This document shows positions 18,080-27,415 of a DNA stretch of 64,000 nucleotides, piece after piece. Positions within the stretch are counted from its first letter, which is position 1. Each line of letters begins with the position of its first letter. Source of the DNA: Stutzerimonas urumqiensis (GTDB lineage: Bacteria > Pseudomonadota > Gammaproteobacteria > Pseudomonadales > Pseudomonadaceae); assembly GCF_003640395.1 (NCBI RefSeq), contig NZ_RBZQ01000005.1, positions 124,001 through 188,000 on the forward strand, written 5' to 3'. The position numbers and the translations under genes were made by a program. The notes under the pieces are model-generated. The model saw nothing but the letters and a program-made list of their open reading frames with translations. It made no database searches and had not been told where the DNA came from.

Positions 18080-18481
18080 TCAGCGCCCGTCGCGCAGCGG
18101 GACGGTCTCTCTCGGCGAACGGTTCGCGACGCCGAGCCCCAGCGAAAAACTGAAGTACTGCTGCAGGGCGGCGATCATGTCGCCCACCTCGGCCGGCGGT
18201 TCGACCATGCTGAAGCCGGAATCGAAACTGCCTGGCGTGACGTCCTCGCGGGACCAGAGGCAGTCGGCGTCGAAGTCGATCAGCCGCAGGCGTCCGTCCT
18301 TGCCTGGAATTTTCAATCGCATGCTGAAACGGGCCGACACCAGCATCGGATAGGGGCTGATCAGCATCAGTCCCGTCTCCGACAGGTTGCCGATGAAGCC
18401 CAGGGGTTTATCCGTGGTCCGGTTGAACACCTTGAGGTAGTACGGCAGTTGATGCCGCTCGATACGACGCTGATTCGCCAT
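18080..18481 (-). CDS. PilZ-domain c-di-GMP binding protein
   Basis: This 133-aa single-domain protein has an intact PilZ ligand motif: RRIER at residues 5-9 (RxxxR), then NLSETG (NxSxxG) near residue 32. Both are needed for c-di-GMP binding in studied PilZ proteins. Nothing in the context shows its target. It is convergent with the DUF58 gene, with only one base between the stops. Confidence 0.9.
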   Translation of the reverse strand: MANQRRIERHQLPYYLKVFNRTTDKPLGFIGNLSETGLMLISPYPMLVSARFSMRLKIPGKDGRLRLIDFDADCLWSREDVTPGSFDSGFSMVEPPAEVGDMIAALQQYFSFSLGLGVANRSPRETVPLRDGR

Positions 18482-18535
18482 GCTTGATATCCCTTAGCCA
18501 CCACGAGTATGGCTGCAAGGCATCGGGGCGACCAG

Positions 18536-18949
18536 TCACCGGCAACTACCGTTCATCTGGTCGCTCAAGGCCTTGCGCGCCGCCTCGATCTGCGCATCCG
18601 AGTAATAGTGCCGCTCGCCCGCCGCGTCCTGGCTGAAGTAACGACCGCCCTGTGATAGCGCCGCGAGTCGGCGCTCCAGCCCCTGGCATTCGCGCTCCCG
18701 TTCACCGCGCCGTTGCGATGCCTGCTGGCGTGCCGCATCGCGCTCCTCCCGGCGGGCATCGAACCAGCGCGCCGCGCGCTCGCGACCGTCGGCATCGCCT
18801 TCGATCACTTGCGGGCGTACCTCGACACGCTGGGCGCCGGCCGGCGGCCGCTCGCCGAAGTGCACCTGCCCCTGCGCATCGGTCCAACGGTAAACCTCGG
18901 CCGCCGCGCACGACGACCACAGCATTGCAATCCCTAGCCAAACGCGCAT
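18536..18949 (-). CDS. DUF4124-domain exported protein
   Basis: The 137-aa product has an N-terminal signal peptide of about 17 residues ending at a CAAAE segment. It is followed directly by the DUF4124 motif YRWTDAQGQVHFGERPP, then an Arg/Glu-rich coiled-coil-like region. DUF4124 proteins are common small periplasmic proteins in pseudomonads with no assigned function. It lies upstream of the PilZ gene on the same strand, and a small lipoprotein gene lies 23 bases upstream of it. Confidence 0.85.
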   Translation of the reverse strand: MRVWLGIAMLWSSCAAAEVYRWTDAQGQVHFGERPPAGAQRVEVRPQVIEGDADGRERAARWFDARREERDAARQQASQRRGERERECQGLERRLAALSQGGRYFSQDAAGERHYYSDAQIEAARKALSDQMNGSCR

Positions 18950-18972
18950 CGGCGCCTCCTGACGGTTCGTCC

Positions 18973-19353
18973 TCAGCGAGCCGCAGGGTGAGCGACCGCC
19001 GGTTCGCTCGGACGATGATGCCCGAGCTGTTCGAGCGTCTCCAGCCGTGCGCGGGCGCGGTAGGCGTATTCACTGCCAGGATAGCGCCCGATGATGAACA
19101 AATAGGTCTGTGCAGCGTCGACGAACAGGCCCTGCCGCTCCAGGCATTGCCCACGCAGCATGGAAATCTCCGGCTGCACCGCCGCGCCGGCTCGCACGCG
19201 GCGCTCGGCCTGCGACAGCGCGAGCATGACCTGCGCACAGTCGCCGGCTTCGTATTGCCGGTAGGCCTCGTCAAGGTGGCGATCGAGCGCGCCGCGGCTG
19301 CTGCAGCCAGGAATCAGCGCCAGGGTGAAGAGCAGGAATAGAGTGCAACGCAT
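18973..19353 (-). CDS. Small lipoprotein with TPR-like helices
   Basis: This 126-aa protein has a lipoprotein signal peptide with lipobox LIPGC (Cys at residue 17). The mature part is helical and resembles one or two tetratricopeptide units (EAYRQYEAGDCAQVMLALSQA and DAAQTYLFIIGRYPGSEYAYRAR). TPR lipoproteins often assist envelope assembly complexes, but nothing in the sequence fixes a partner. It heads a same-strand group with the DUF4124 and PilZ genes. Confidence 0.8.
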   Translation of the reverse strand: MRCTLFLLFTLALIPGCSSRGALDRHLDEAYRQYEAGDCAQVMLALSQAERRVRAGAAVQPEISMLRGQCLERQGLFVDAAQTYLFIIGRYPGSEYAYRARARLETLEQLGHHRPSEPAVAHPAAR

Positions 19354-19514
19354 GGTGAGTCCTCCGTGTCCCTGGCTTATCGGCAGCCGCCCCGGTTACT
19401 CCAATCGAGGCGCCAACAGCGATGCGGACACGTCGAAAGGGTAGTAACGACGCGACGATGACTACACCGTCACCGCATAGTAGCCTCGCCGGCAATTCGT
19501 ACAAGGAGCCCACA

Positions 19515-20966
19515 ATGACCTCGCGCCGCACCAAGATCGTCGCCACCCTAGGCCCGGCCAGCAGTTCGCCGGACGTACTCGAGAAGATGATCCTCGCCGG
19601 GCTGGACGTTGCCCGCCTCAACTTCTCCCACGGCACGCCGGACGAACACCGCGCCCGCGCCCAGCTGGTTCGTGACCTGGCCGCCAAGCACGGTCGCTTC
19701 GTCGCGCTGCTCGGCGACCTGCAAGGCCCGAAGATCCGTATCGCCAAGTTCGCCAACAAGCGGATCGAGCTGGCCGAAGGCGATCAGTTCCGCTTCTCCG
19801 TCACGCACCCGCGCGATGCCGGTACTCAAGAGGTGGTGGGGATCGACTATCCCGACCTGGTGAAGGACTGCGGCGTGGGCGATGAACTGCTGCTCGACGA
19901 CGGTCGCGTCGTCATGCGCGTCGACAGCAGCACCGCGGACGAACTGCACTGCACCGTACTCATCGGCGGGCCGCTTTCGGACCACAAAGGCATCAACCGC
20001 CGCGGCGGCGGGCTCACCGCACCGGCGCTGACGCCCAAGGACAAGGCCGACATCAAGCTGGCCGCCGACATGCAGCTCGACTACCTGGCCGTGTCCTTCC
20101 CGCGTGACGCGGCGGACATGGACCTGGCGCGCCGCCTGCGCGACGAGGCCGGCTCCAGCGCCTGGCTGATCGCCAAGATCGAGCGCGCCGAAGCGGTCGC
20201 CGACGACGAAAGCCTCGATGCGCTCATCCGCGCCAGCGATGGCGTCATGGTGGCTCGCGGCGACCTGGGCGTCGAAGTGGGCGATGCCGAGCTGGTGGGC
20301 ATCCAGAAAAAGATCATTCTCCACGCGCGCCGCAACAACAAGATCGTCATCACGGCCACGCAGATGATGGAATCGATGATCCACAGCCCCATGCCGACGC
20401 GCGCCGAGGTCTCGGATGTAGCCAACGCCGTGCTCGACTACACCGACGCGGTGATGCTGTCGGCGGAGAGCGCCGCCGGCGAATATCCGATCGAGGCGAT
20501 CAAGGCGATGGCGCGGGTCTGCATCGGCGCCGAGAAGCACCCTACCAGCATCAAATCCGGTCATCGTCTGGGCCAAAGCTTCAGCCGCTGCGACGAGAGC
20601 ACGGCGCTGGCCGCGATGTACACCGCCAACCATTTCCCGGGAGTAAAGGCAATCATCAGCCTGACCGAGAGCGGCTACACGCCGCTGATCATGTCGCGCA
20701 TCCGCTCCTCGATCCCGATCTTCGCCTTCACGCCGCACCGCGATGCGCAGGCGCGCGTCGCGCTGTTCCGCGGCGTCCAGACCGTGCCGTTCGACCCGGC
20801 GTCGTTGCCGGCGGACAAGGTCAGCCAGGCCGCGGTCGACGAGCTGATCAAGCGCAACGTCGTGCAGCCCGGCGACTGGGTGATCCTGACCAAGGGCGAC
20901 CGTTATCACGGCACCGGCGGTACCAACACGCTGAAAATCCTGCACGTCGGCGATCCGCTGGTCTGA
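19515..20966 (+). CDS. pykA: Pyruvate kinase
   Basis: Pyruvate kinase catalyses the last step of glycolysis, phosphoenolpyruvate plus ADP to pyruvate plus ATP. The 483-aa protein starts with RRTKIVATLGPAS and has RLNFSHG, GDLQGPKIRI, the active-site signature around AWLIAKIERAEA and MVARGDLGVE, and ITATQMMESMI. The ATG at 19515 is chosen over upstream in-frame codons because AAGGAG lies before it and the homologous N-terminus begins here. It looks like the PykA (type II) branch; the sequence does not show whether a second isozyme exists elsewhere. Confidence 0.95.
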   Translation: MTSRRTKIVATLGPASSSPDVLEKMILAGLDVARLNFSHGTPDEHRARAQLVRDLAAKHGRFVALLGDLQGPKIRIAKFANKRIELAEGDQFRFSVTHPRDAGTQEVVGIDYPDLVKDCGVGDELLLDDGRVVMRVDSSTADELHCTVLIGGPLSDHKGINRRGGGLTAPALTPKDKADIKLAADMQLDYLAVSFPRDAADMDLARRLRDEAGSSAWLIAKIERAEAVADDESLDALIRASDGVMVARGDLGVEVGDAELVGIQKKIILHARRNNKIVITATQMMESMIHSPMPTRAEVSDVANAVLDYTDAVMLSAESAAGEYPIEAIKAMARVCIGAEKHPTSIKSGHRLGQSFSRCDESTALAAMYTANHFPGVKAIISLTESGYTPLIMSRIRSSIPIFAFTPHRDAQARVALFRGVQTVPFDPASLPADKVSQAAVDELIKRNVVQPGDWVILTKGDRYHGTGGTNTLKILHVGDPLV

Positions 20967-20972
20967 TCCGAC

Positions 20973-20996
20973 AGGGCGTGCCTTCGGGCGCGCCCT
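20973..20996 (+). terminator. Stem-loop after pykA, probable terminator
   Basis: AGGGCGTGCC pairs with GGCGCGCCCT (one G-U pair) around a TTCG tetraloop, starting 6 bases after the pykA stop. There is no T-run after the stem, so this may be a weak or Rho-aided terminator, or a 3'-end stabilising hairpin. Confidence 0.5.
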
Positions 20997-21000
20997 CCCC

Positions 21001-21942
21001 TCACGCGCCTGTTCCGCTCCCGCTCACGAAGCATTCGGCCCTGACCTGATTGCGCGGCAAGCCCGCCAGGTACAGCCCTCGCACGCACGCGTCCACGAAA
21101 CCCTCGCTGCCGCATACCAGGGCGATCGTTCGCCTCGGCATCCGCCGCTCCTGGGCCAGCAGGTGGGCAAGCCCGCTGCGATCCAGCCACTCGACGCTCA
21201 ATGACGGATGAGACGCCGCCAACGCCATCATGGGTTCGCGCAGGTAGGCGTCCCGTGCGACGTGCACCAGCCTGATCGGCCCGACCTGTCCCTTGGCGAG
21301 CGCATGCCGCGCAACGCTCCATAACGGAGCCAGGCCAGTGCCACCACCCAGCAGCAGCAATGGCTGATCGTCCCATTCCGGCTCGTAGGCCAGCGGCCCG
21401 CCCTGCACATCCGCGACCAGCAAGCGATCGCCTGCGCTGAGCGTGCGTGCGTGCGAGGCGAAGGCACCGGGTCGCGAACAATCGATGTGAAACTCCAGCC
21501 CGCTCTCCTCGCCAGGCACGCTGGCCATCGAATAGCGGCGCGCCAGACCCGAAGGGGTCCACAGCGCGGCGTGCTGGCCGGGCCGATAGCGAACCGGCGA
21601 GATGGTCGACAGGCGCAGCCGCAGCACCTCGCCCGCCAGCCACTCCGCCTGCTCCACGCATGCCGGCTGCCCGTCGCGCTCGGGCGAAAACGGCTCGACA
21701 TGCAGGTCGCCGTCGACACGGCACTGGCAGGCAAGGCGCCAGCCCTCGCGACGTTGCACCGCGTCGAGGACGTCGGGCAAGAGATCGATCGGTTCACCCT
21801 CGATGCAACGCACCTTGCACACCTGGCAGCTGCCGGCGCGGCAACTGAAGGGAACGCGCTGCCCGGCGCGATGGAGCGCGTCCAGCAGGTTTTCCCCGCG
21901 TTCGGCGATCGACCGATGCGCGCCGCAACGCAGCTCAGGCAC
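21001..21942 (-). CDS. 2Fe-2S ferredoxin-type NAD(P)H oxidoreductase
   Basis: This 313-aa electron-transfer protein has an N-terminal plant-type 2Fe-2S domain with the Cys pattern CRAGSCQVC near residues 34-42 and a later Cys at about residue 72. It is followed by a ferredoxin-reductase flavin domain (RRYSMAS) and a nucleotide-binding domain (LLLLGGGTGLAPLWS). The architecture is like oxygenase reductases and CDP-6-deoxy-glucoseen reductase, but no oxygenase partner is nearby. Its start lies inside the end of the diguanylate cyclase gene (8-base overlap), suggesting translational coupling. The substrate is unknown. Confidence 0.87.
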   Translation of the reverse strand: MPELRCGAHRSIAERGENLLDALHRAGQRVPFSCRAGSCQVCKVRCIEGEPIDLLPDVLDAVQRREGWRLACQCRVDGDLHVEPFSPERDGQPACVEQAEWLAGEVLRLRLSTISPVRYRPGQHAALWTPSGLARRYSMASVPGEESGLEFHIDCSRPGAFASHARTLSAGDRLLVADVQGGPLAYEPEWDDQPLLLLGGGTGLAPLWSVARHALAKGQVGPIRLVHVARDAYLREPMMALAASHPSLSVEWLDRSGLAHLLAQERRMPRRTIALVCGSEGFVDACVRGLYLAGLPRNQVRAECFVSGSGTGA

Positions 21943-23095
21943 GGGCGGAAATCCAGTCCGCCTCGCAGCGGTTGCGTCCGCGCCGCTTGGCGCGATAGAG
22001 CGCCTGGTCGGCCCGGCTCAGCGCCAGATCGAGGTCATCGCCCCCCTGGAGCAGCGTCATGCCGATCGACAGGCTCAGATGGCCTGAACTGATCGCCGTA
22101 TCGGCCGGCTCGGCCAACCGATACGCCTCGCGCAGGCGCTCGCAGCAGGTGGCCAGTTGCGCCGCATCCACGCCCGGCACCAGCAGGACGAACTCCTCGC
22201 CGCCATAACGAGCCAGCAGATCGCCGTCGCGCAGGCAGCCGGTCGCCGTGTGAGCGAACGATTGCAGAACGCGATCGCCGACCGCATGGCCATGCAAGTC
22301 GTTGATGCGCTTGAAATGATCGAGATCGATGATGGCCAGCCCGCTCTGCTGGCCCGGCCCCAGCCGACGCAGCTCCGCCTCGGCCTCGACCACGAAATGC
22401 CGGCGATTGCGCAAACCGGTCAGCCCATCGGTCGTGGCCAGGTCTTCGAGCTGGCGCATCATGCCGCGCAGGGTTTCCTGGTGCGCCTGGAGTGCCAGCC
22501 GCCGTTGCCGCATGCGCTGGCGAAGCCGATGCACGTAGCTGACGAACAGGCACAGCCAGACCAGCGTCACCGCCAGGATGCAGCCCTGCAGGAGCGCCAT
22601 CTCCGGCTCGATCAGCCGGTGTTGCGGGACATCCCAGAGCGTGACGCCGATGAAGCTGCATAGCGCCAGCGCAGCGTAGCGCATGAACAGCGACGGCGGC
22701 AGGAACACCGCGAACGCCAGCACGAGGATATAAAGGACGAGAAACGAGCCGCGCGCGCTGCCGAGGTTGGACAGGAAGTAGGTCGCCCACAGCAGCCCGA
22801 CCATCACCTGCGCCTCGGTCAGGCTCGGGTCCTTGAAGCGCTGGTTTTGGCCACTGGCGAACAGGCAGAGGAAGATCAGCTGGCTGGCGATGATCAGCAC
22901 ACAGCTGAGCAAGGCGCTGGACGGTGGCGCGTCGTAGTAGCCGACGAAGACCGTGATCCAGGTCAGCAACAGGGCCAGCCCATAGCTGAAGGCTGCCATG
23001 CCGAAGCGCTTGAGGTGCAATTGCTGCAGTTCCGACCGCTGATGCTGGGTTTGTGTCGAACCCATGACGTCCATTCCATCGTAGCAATTGGCCAT
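21935..23095 (-). CDS. Membrane-bound diguanylate cyclase (GGDEF)
   Basis: The product makes the second messenger c-di-GMP. It has six or so N-terminal hydrophobic segments (about residues 30-190), a short coiled-coil linker and a C-terminal GGDEF domain. The active-site motif is GGEEF. The RDGD five residues before it is an intact RxxD inhibitory site, so product feedback is likely. The start at 23095 is preferred over the ATG seven codons upstream because GAAGGGA precedes it. No known sensory domain is recognisable in the membrane part. The gene is co-transcribed with the Fe-S reductase. Confidence 0.92.
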   Translation of the reverse strand: MANCYDGMDVMGSTQTQHQRSELQQLHLKRFGMAAFSYGLALLLTWITVFVGYYDAPPSSALLSCVLIIASQLIFLCLFASGQNQRFKDPSLTEAQVMVGLLWATYFLSNLGSARGSFLVLYILVLAFAVFLPPSLFMRYAALALCSFIGVTLWDVPQHRLIEPEMALLQGCILAVTLVWLCLFVSYVHRLRQRMRQRRLALQAHQETLRGMMRQLEDLATTDGLTGLRNRRHFVVEAEAELRRLGPGQQSGLAIIDLDHFKRINDLHGHAVGDRVLQSFAHTATGCLRDGDLLARYGGEEFVLLVPGVDAAQLATCCERLREAYRLAEPADTAISSGHLSLSIGMTLLQGGDDLDLALSRADQALYRAKRRGRNRCEADWISARA

Positions 23096-23273
23096 CAATG
23101 TATCCCTTCTCGCCATGAAAGCCTAGCTGCGCATCGGCCATCCCTGGCTGCGGATGTGCCCGTCCGTCGGCCGCGCTATACTGCCGCGCCCCAAATTTCC
23201 CGCGGTGCCTTCGGCCGGCAGGCCGTCCCGACATCGCGGACCCGCCCGACAGCCCCGACAGAGGACGCGCTGC

Positions 23274-24797
23274 ATGACCGTGATCAAGCAAGACGACCTG
23301 ATTCAAAGCGTCGCCGATGCCCTTCAGTTCATCTCCTATTACCACCCCGTCGATTTCATCCAGGCGATGCACGAGGCCTACCAGCGCGAGGAGAACCCGG
23401 CGGCACGCGATGCCATCGCGCAGATCCTGATCAACTCGCGCATGTGCGCCACCGGGCACCGTCCGATCTGCCAGGACACCGGCATCGTCACGGTGTTCAT
23501 CAAGGTCGGCATGGACGTCCGCTGGGACGGCGCCACCCTGAGCGTCGACGACATGATCAACGAAGGCGTACGCCGCGCCTACAACCTGCCGGAGAACGTG
23601 CTTCGCGCTTCGATCCTCGCCGATCCGGCCGGTTCCCGTAAGAACACCAAGGACAACACGCCGGCCGTCATCCATTACTCGATCGTCCCCGGCGACAAGG
23701 TCGAGGTGGACGTCGCGGCCAAGGGCGGCGGCTCCGAGAACAAGTCGAAGATGGCCATGCTCAACCCGTCCGACTCGATCGTCGACTGGGTGCTCAAGAC
23801 CGTCCCGACGATGGGTGCCGGCTGGTGCCCGCCCGGCATGCTCGGCATCGGCATCGGCGGCACCGCCGAGAAGGCCGCGGTGCTGGCCAAGGAATCGCTG
23901 ATGGATGAGATCGACATCCATGAACTCAAGGCCCGCGGCCCGCAGAACCGCCTGGAAGAGCTGCGCCTGGAAATCTTCGACAAGGTGAACCAGCTCGGCA
24001 TCGGCGCGCAGGGCCTCGGCGGCCTGACCACCGTGCTCGACATCAAGATCAAGGACTACCCGACCCACGCCGCCTCGCTGCCGGTGTGCATGATCCCCAA
24101 CTGCGCGGCCACCCGGCATGCGCACTTCGTGCTCGATGGCTCCGGCCCGGCCGCCCTCGAAGCGCCGCCGCTGGATGCCTACCCCGAGATCGTCTGGGAA
24201 GCCGGCCCGAGCGCCCGCCGCGTCGACCTCGATACCGTCACGCCGGAAGACGTGCAGAGCTGGAAGCCGGGCGAAACCCTGCTGCTCAACGGCAAGATGC
24301 TGACCGGCCGCGACGCCGCTCACAAGCGCATGGTCGACATGCTCAACAAGGGCGAGACGCTACCGGTCGACCTCAAGGGTCGCTTCATTTACTACGTCGG
24401 CCCGGTCGATCCGGTCGGTGATGAAGTGGTCGGCCCGGCCGGCCCGACCACCGCGACCCGCATGGACAAGTTCACCCGCCAGATTCTGGAGACCACCGGC
24501 CTCCTGGGCATGATCGGCAAGTCCGAGCGCGGCCCGATCGCCATCGAGGCAATCCGGGACAACAAGGCCGTCTACCTGATGGCCGTCGGCGGCGCCGCCT
24601 ACCTCGTCGCCCAGGCGATCAAGGGCTCGAAGACCCTGGCCTTCCCGGAACTGGGCATGGAGGCGATCTACGAGTTCGAGGTCAAGGACATGCCGGTGAC
24701 CGTTGCAGTCGACACCAACGGGGAGTCGGTGCATATCACCGGCCCTGCGATCTGGCAGAAAAAGATCGCCGAGAACCTCGCGGTCGAAGTGCAGTGA
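23274..24797 (+). CDS. fumA: Class I fumarate hydratase (4Fe-4S)
   Basis: Class I fumarase interconverts fumarate and malate in the TCA cycle using an oxygen-sensitive 4Fe-4S cluster. The 507-aa product carries both the alpha part (RMCATGHRPICQDTGIVTVF, residues about 60-80) and the beta part (from about residue 340, with GKMLTGRDAAHKRM and YYVGPVDPV) in one chain, as in E. coli FumA/FumB. The ATG at 23274 has a GAGGA site. A TATACT -10-like element lies at 23177-23182. A strong terminator follows. Confidence 0.94.
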   Translation: MTVIKQDDLIQSVADALQFISYYHPVDFIQAMHEAYQREENPAARDAIAQILINSRMCATGHRPICQDTGIVTVFIKVGMDVRWDGATLSVDDMINEGVRRAYNLPENVLRASILADPAGSRKNTKDNTPAVIHYSIVPGDKVEVDVAAKGGGSENKSKMAMLNPSDSIVDWVLKTVPTMGAGWCPPGMLGIGIGGTAEKAAVLAKESLMDEIDIHELKARGPQNRLEELRLEIFDKVNQLGIGAQGLGGLTTVLDIKIKDYPTHAASLPVCMIPNCAATRHAHFVLDGSGPAALEAPPLDAYPEIVWEAGPSARRVDLDTVTPEDVQSWKPGETLLLNGKMLTGRDAAHKRMVDMLNKGETLPVDLKGRFIYYVGPVDPVGDEVVGPAGPTTATRMDKFTRQILETTGLLGMIGKSERGPIAIEAIRDNKAVYLMAVGGAAYLVAQAIKGSKTLAFPELGMEAIYEFEVKDMPVTVAVDTNGESVHITGPAIWQKKIAENLAVEVQ

Positions 24798-24814
24798 CGC
24801 AGCGACGACGCATG

Positions 24815-24850
24815 AACGAGAAACCCGGCCATCAAGCCGGGTTTCTCGTT
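24815..24850. terminator. Terminator between fumarase and DJ-1/PfpI genes
   Basis: A perfect 15-bp stem (arms 24815-24829 and 24836-24850) with loop CATCAA sits between two convergent stops. The 3' arm ends in a T-rich stretch, and the A-rich 5' arm allows termination from the other side. Confidence 0.88.
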
Positions 24851-24866
24851 TCCGGGGCCGCGACGA

Positions 24867-25448
24867 TCAGAGCGTGATGCGCGTACCCAGCAAGGCCAGG
24901 AACTGCGCCAGCCAGGCCGGGTGGGCAGGCCAGGCGGGCGCGGTGACGAGGTTGCCCTCGGTATGCGCCTGGTCCACCTCGATCTCGACGAAACGCCCGC
25001 CCGCCAGCCGTACCTCCGGCGCGCAGGCCGGATAGGCGCTGCAGGCTCGGCCTTCCAGCACACCGGCTGCCGCCAGCAGTTGCGCCCCATGACAGACCGC
25101 GGCGATCGGCTTGCCCGCCTCGGCGAACGCACGGACCAGCGCCAGTACCTGATCGTTCAGGCGCAGGTACTCCGGCGCACGTCCACCGGGAATCACCAGC
25201 GCATCGTAGGCCTCGGCCCGCACCTGATCGAAATCGAAATTCAGCACGAAGTTATGCCCAGGCTTCTCGCTGTAGGTCTGGTCGCCCTCGAAATCATGAA
25301 TGGCGGTGCGCACGTGCTCGCCGGCCTTCTTGCCCGGGCAGACCGCGTGCACCTTGTGGCCGACCATCAGTAGCGCCTGGAAGGGCACCATCGTTTCGTA
25401 GTCCTCGGCGTAATCGCCGGCCAGCAGGAGGATGTTCTTGGCGGCCAT
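24867..25448 (-). CDS. DJ-1/PfpI family protein
   Basis: This 193-aa protein belongs to the DJ-1/PfpI superfamily, which includes glyoxalases, deglycases and chaperone-like proteins. The nucleophile elbow AVCHGAQ with its Cys-His pair is intact near residues 117-123, and the conserved acidic residue is in DYAEDYE near the N-terminus. It appears to be a single-gene unit, convergent with fumarase. Which activity it has cannot be told from sequence alone. Confidence 0.9.
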   Translation of the reverse strand: MAAKNILLLAGDYAEDYETMVPFQALLMVGHKVHAVCPGKKAGEHVRTAIHDFEGDQTYSEKPGHNFVLNFDFDQVRAEAYDALVIPGGRAPEYLRLNDQVLALVRAFAEAGKPIAAVCHGAQLLAAAGVLEGRACSAYPACAPEVRLAGGRFVEIEVDQAHTEGNLVTAPAWPAHPAWLAQFLALLGTRITL

Positions 25449-25527
25449 TGCGTTTCTCCTTCGTTGAGCCTTGTTGCCGAAACGGCGTCCAGAACCATAG
25501 TCGGCCCAGACCCTCTGTGCCAGCCGC

Positions 25528-26685
25528 TCAGCCGTTGAAGAAGCGCATCACCACGCGGTCGACCGTGCCCCAGAACGCCTGGTTGACCCGCGTGAACCAG
25601 GAGCGTTCGCGCCAATCGTCGAGGTCGATCAGCTCGCTCTGGGCGAAATCGTTGCTGAAGCATTCGTGAACCTGCCCGGCAAGCGTCGGATCGACCGCCT
25701 CCAGATTCGCTTCCAGGTTCCAGCGCAGGTTCCAATGGTCGAAATTGCAGGAGCCGACGCTCACCCAACCGTCGACCATCGCCATTTTCAGGTGCGAGAA
25801 ATGCGGCTGGTATTCATAGATCCGCACCCCGGCGCGGAGCAGGCCGGGATAGAAGCGCTGCCCGGCATAGCGGACCGGCGGGTGATCGGTATTGCGGCCG
25901 GTGAGCACCAGGCGCACGTCGACGCCACGGCGTGCGGCGCGAAACATCGCCCGGCGCAGCTTGCCGCCGGGCAGAAAGTACGGTGTGGTCAGCCAGATAC
26001 GCTCGCGCGCCTGCGCCATCGCCCGCACCAGGCTGCGCACCACGTCGCGATGCTGACGTGCCGCGGCATAGGCCACCCGCCCATGGCCCGACTCGCCCCA
26101 GGGGATGTCCGGCACGTCCGGCGCCTTGCGCGGCAACGGCAACTGCCAGATGCGCCGCTCGATGCACGAATGCCACTGGCCGTCGAACAGGACCTGCCAG
26201 TCGTCCAGCACCGGTCCTTTGATTTCTACCATCGCCTCGTGCCAGAAGGCACCGCCCTTCTCCGGGTTCCAGAAATCATCGGTCACGCCGGCGCCGCCGA
26301 CGAAGCCGATGCAGTCATCGATCAGCAGGATCTTGCGGTGATCGCGATGCAGGTTGCGAAAGCGCAGGCGCAGCGACAGCGGGTTATAGACGCGCAGCGC
26401 CACACCGACCTCGGACAGCCGCCTGCGATTGGCCTGACTGAGGTTCAGGCAGCCGAAGCCGTCGAGCAGGCAGCGAATCTCCACGCCCCGCGCGGCGGCC
26501 TGGCAGAGCACCTCGATCATGCGGTCCACGCAGTAGCCGTCTTCTACGAGGTACAGCTCGATATCGATGCGGTGTTCCGCGCGCCGGATGGCCTCGATCA
26601 TGCGCGGGAAGAAAGTCGGGCCGTCGACCAGCAAGCGAAAGTGGTTGTCCGGGTGCCACTGGAATACAGGGCCGGCAAGTTTCAT
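25528..26685 (-). CDS. clsB: Cardiolipin synthase B-like phospholipase D family protein
   Basis: The 385-aa protein has two HKD (HxKxxxxD) motifs: [12 protein letters not shown] near residue 115 and [10 protein letters not shown] near residue 299, the signature of phospholipase D enzymes. Length and layout resemble ClsB, which makes cardiolipin at the inner membrane. No long N-terminal membrane segment is seen, unlike ClsA. A YceI gene lies upstream on the same strand. The assignment to ClsB rather than another PLD-type transferase is by resemblance. Confidence 0.85.
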   Translation of the reverse strand: MKLAGPVFQWHPDNHFRLLVDGPTFFPRMIEAIRRAEHRIDIELYLVEDGYCVDRMIEVLCQAAARGVEIRCLLDGFGCLNLSQANRRRLSEVGVALRVYNPLSLRLRFRNLHRDHRKILLIDDCIGFVGGAGVTDDFWNPEKGGAFWHEAMVEIKGPVLDDWQVLFDGQWHSCIERRIWQLPLPRKAPDVPDIPWGESGHGRVAYAAARQHRDVVRSLVRAMAQARERIWLTTPYFLPGGKLRRAMFRAARRGVDVRLVLTGRNTDHPPVRYAGQRFYPGLLRAGVRIYEYQPHFSHLKMAMVDGWVSVGSCNFDHWNLRWNLEANLEAVDPTLAGQVHECFSNDFAQSELIDLDDWRERSWFTRVNQAFWGTVDRVVMRFFNG

Positions 26686-26758
26686 CGGTATGGCTCCAGG
26701 GTGCGCTGACGAGCCGGAGCGAGACGAACACTGGGCATGAAAGTCCTTTTCGTGCGCC

Positions 26759-27337
26759 TCATGGGCGCTGCTGGAAGTCGAGAATTGCCGAAACCGGAAC
26801 CTCGGATGCGATGGCCGGCAGGTTGGCGACCTCGCGCAGCCGCTTCAAGCCGTCCTGCATGTCGAACAATTCAGCCTTCAGCACCACGGGCTCGAGCGTC
26901 GCGACCTGAATGCGCTTCTCGGCCAGGCGACTGACCATCACGTCGGCTTTCAGGCGCTGCTGGTGGCCGTGCAGATCGAGTTCGAAGTCGACGGTTCCGA
27001 TTTCCGACTCGCCGACCGGCAGCTGCTCCCACTGCGCCAGATCGACCTGGCCGACCAGCTCGGCCTGAGGAAAGCGCTCGCTGCGAAACAGCAGATCGCG
27101 CATGCGCTCGTCGCGCAGCGCCAGCCCGCTGTCGAGGTCGGCGAACGGCATGACCACCCGCACCGCGCCCTGACCGTCGATCATTCCGGTGATGTTGGTG
27201 AACCGCTGCACCTCGGCGATATCGCCACGCTTGACCGACACGAAGCTGATGCGCGAATAGTCGGGCTCGACATGCCAGTCAGCCATCGCCCAGGGGCTGA
27301 GCAGCGACAGAAGGAGCAGCAGATAGCGGCGGCGCAT
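26759..27337 (-). CDS. YceI-family periplasmic protein
   Basis: The 192-aa product has a signal peptide (residues 1-19, ending AMA) and a YceI lipocalin-like barrel, beginning DWHVEPDYSRISFVSVKRG. YceI proteins bind isoprenoid-type lipids in the periplasm. The downstream PLD-type gene shares the strand with a 73-base gap, so co-transcription is possible. The ligand is unknown. Confidence 0.88.
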   Translation of the reverse strand: MRRRYLLLLLSLLSPWAMADWHVEPDYSRISFVSVKRGDIAEVQRFTNITGMIDGQGAVRVVMPFADLDSGLALRDERMRDLLFRSERFPQAELVGQVDLAQWEQLPVGESEIGTVDFELDLHGHQQRLKADVMVSRLAEKRIQVATLEPVVLKAELFDMQDGLKRLREVANLPAIASEVPVSAILDFQQRP

Positions 27338-27415
27338 GGGGACTCTCCTCGTTCACGGTCGGTTCGCTGGGTCCGCCAGTTATAGGCCAGAGGGCCGTGG
27401 GCGAGTTCCCTGGCG

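Noticed and set aside
22035..24323. Long minus-strand frame (762 codons) across fumarase and the diguanylate cyclase
   Set aside because: It runs antisense to fumarase and out of frame through the GGDEF gene, and no motif is present.
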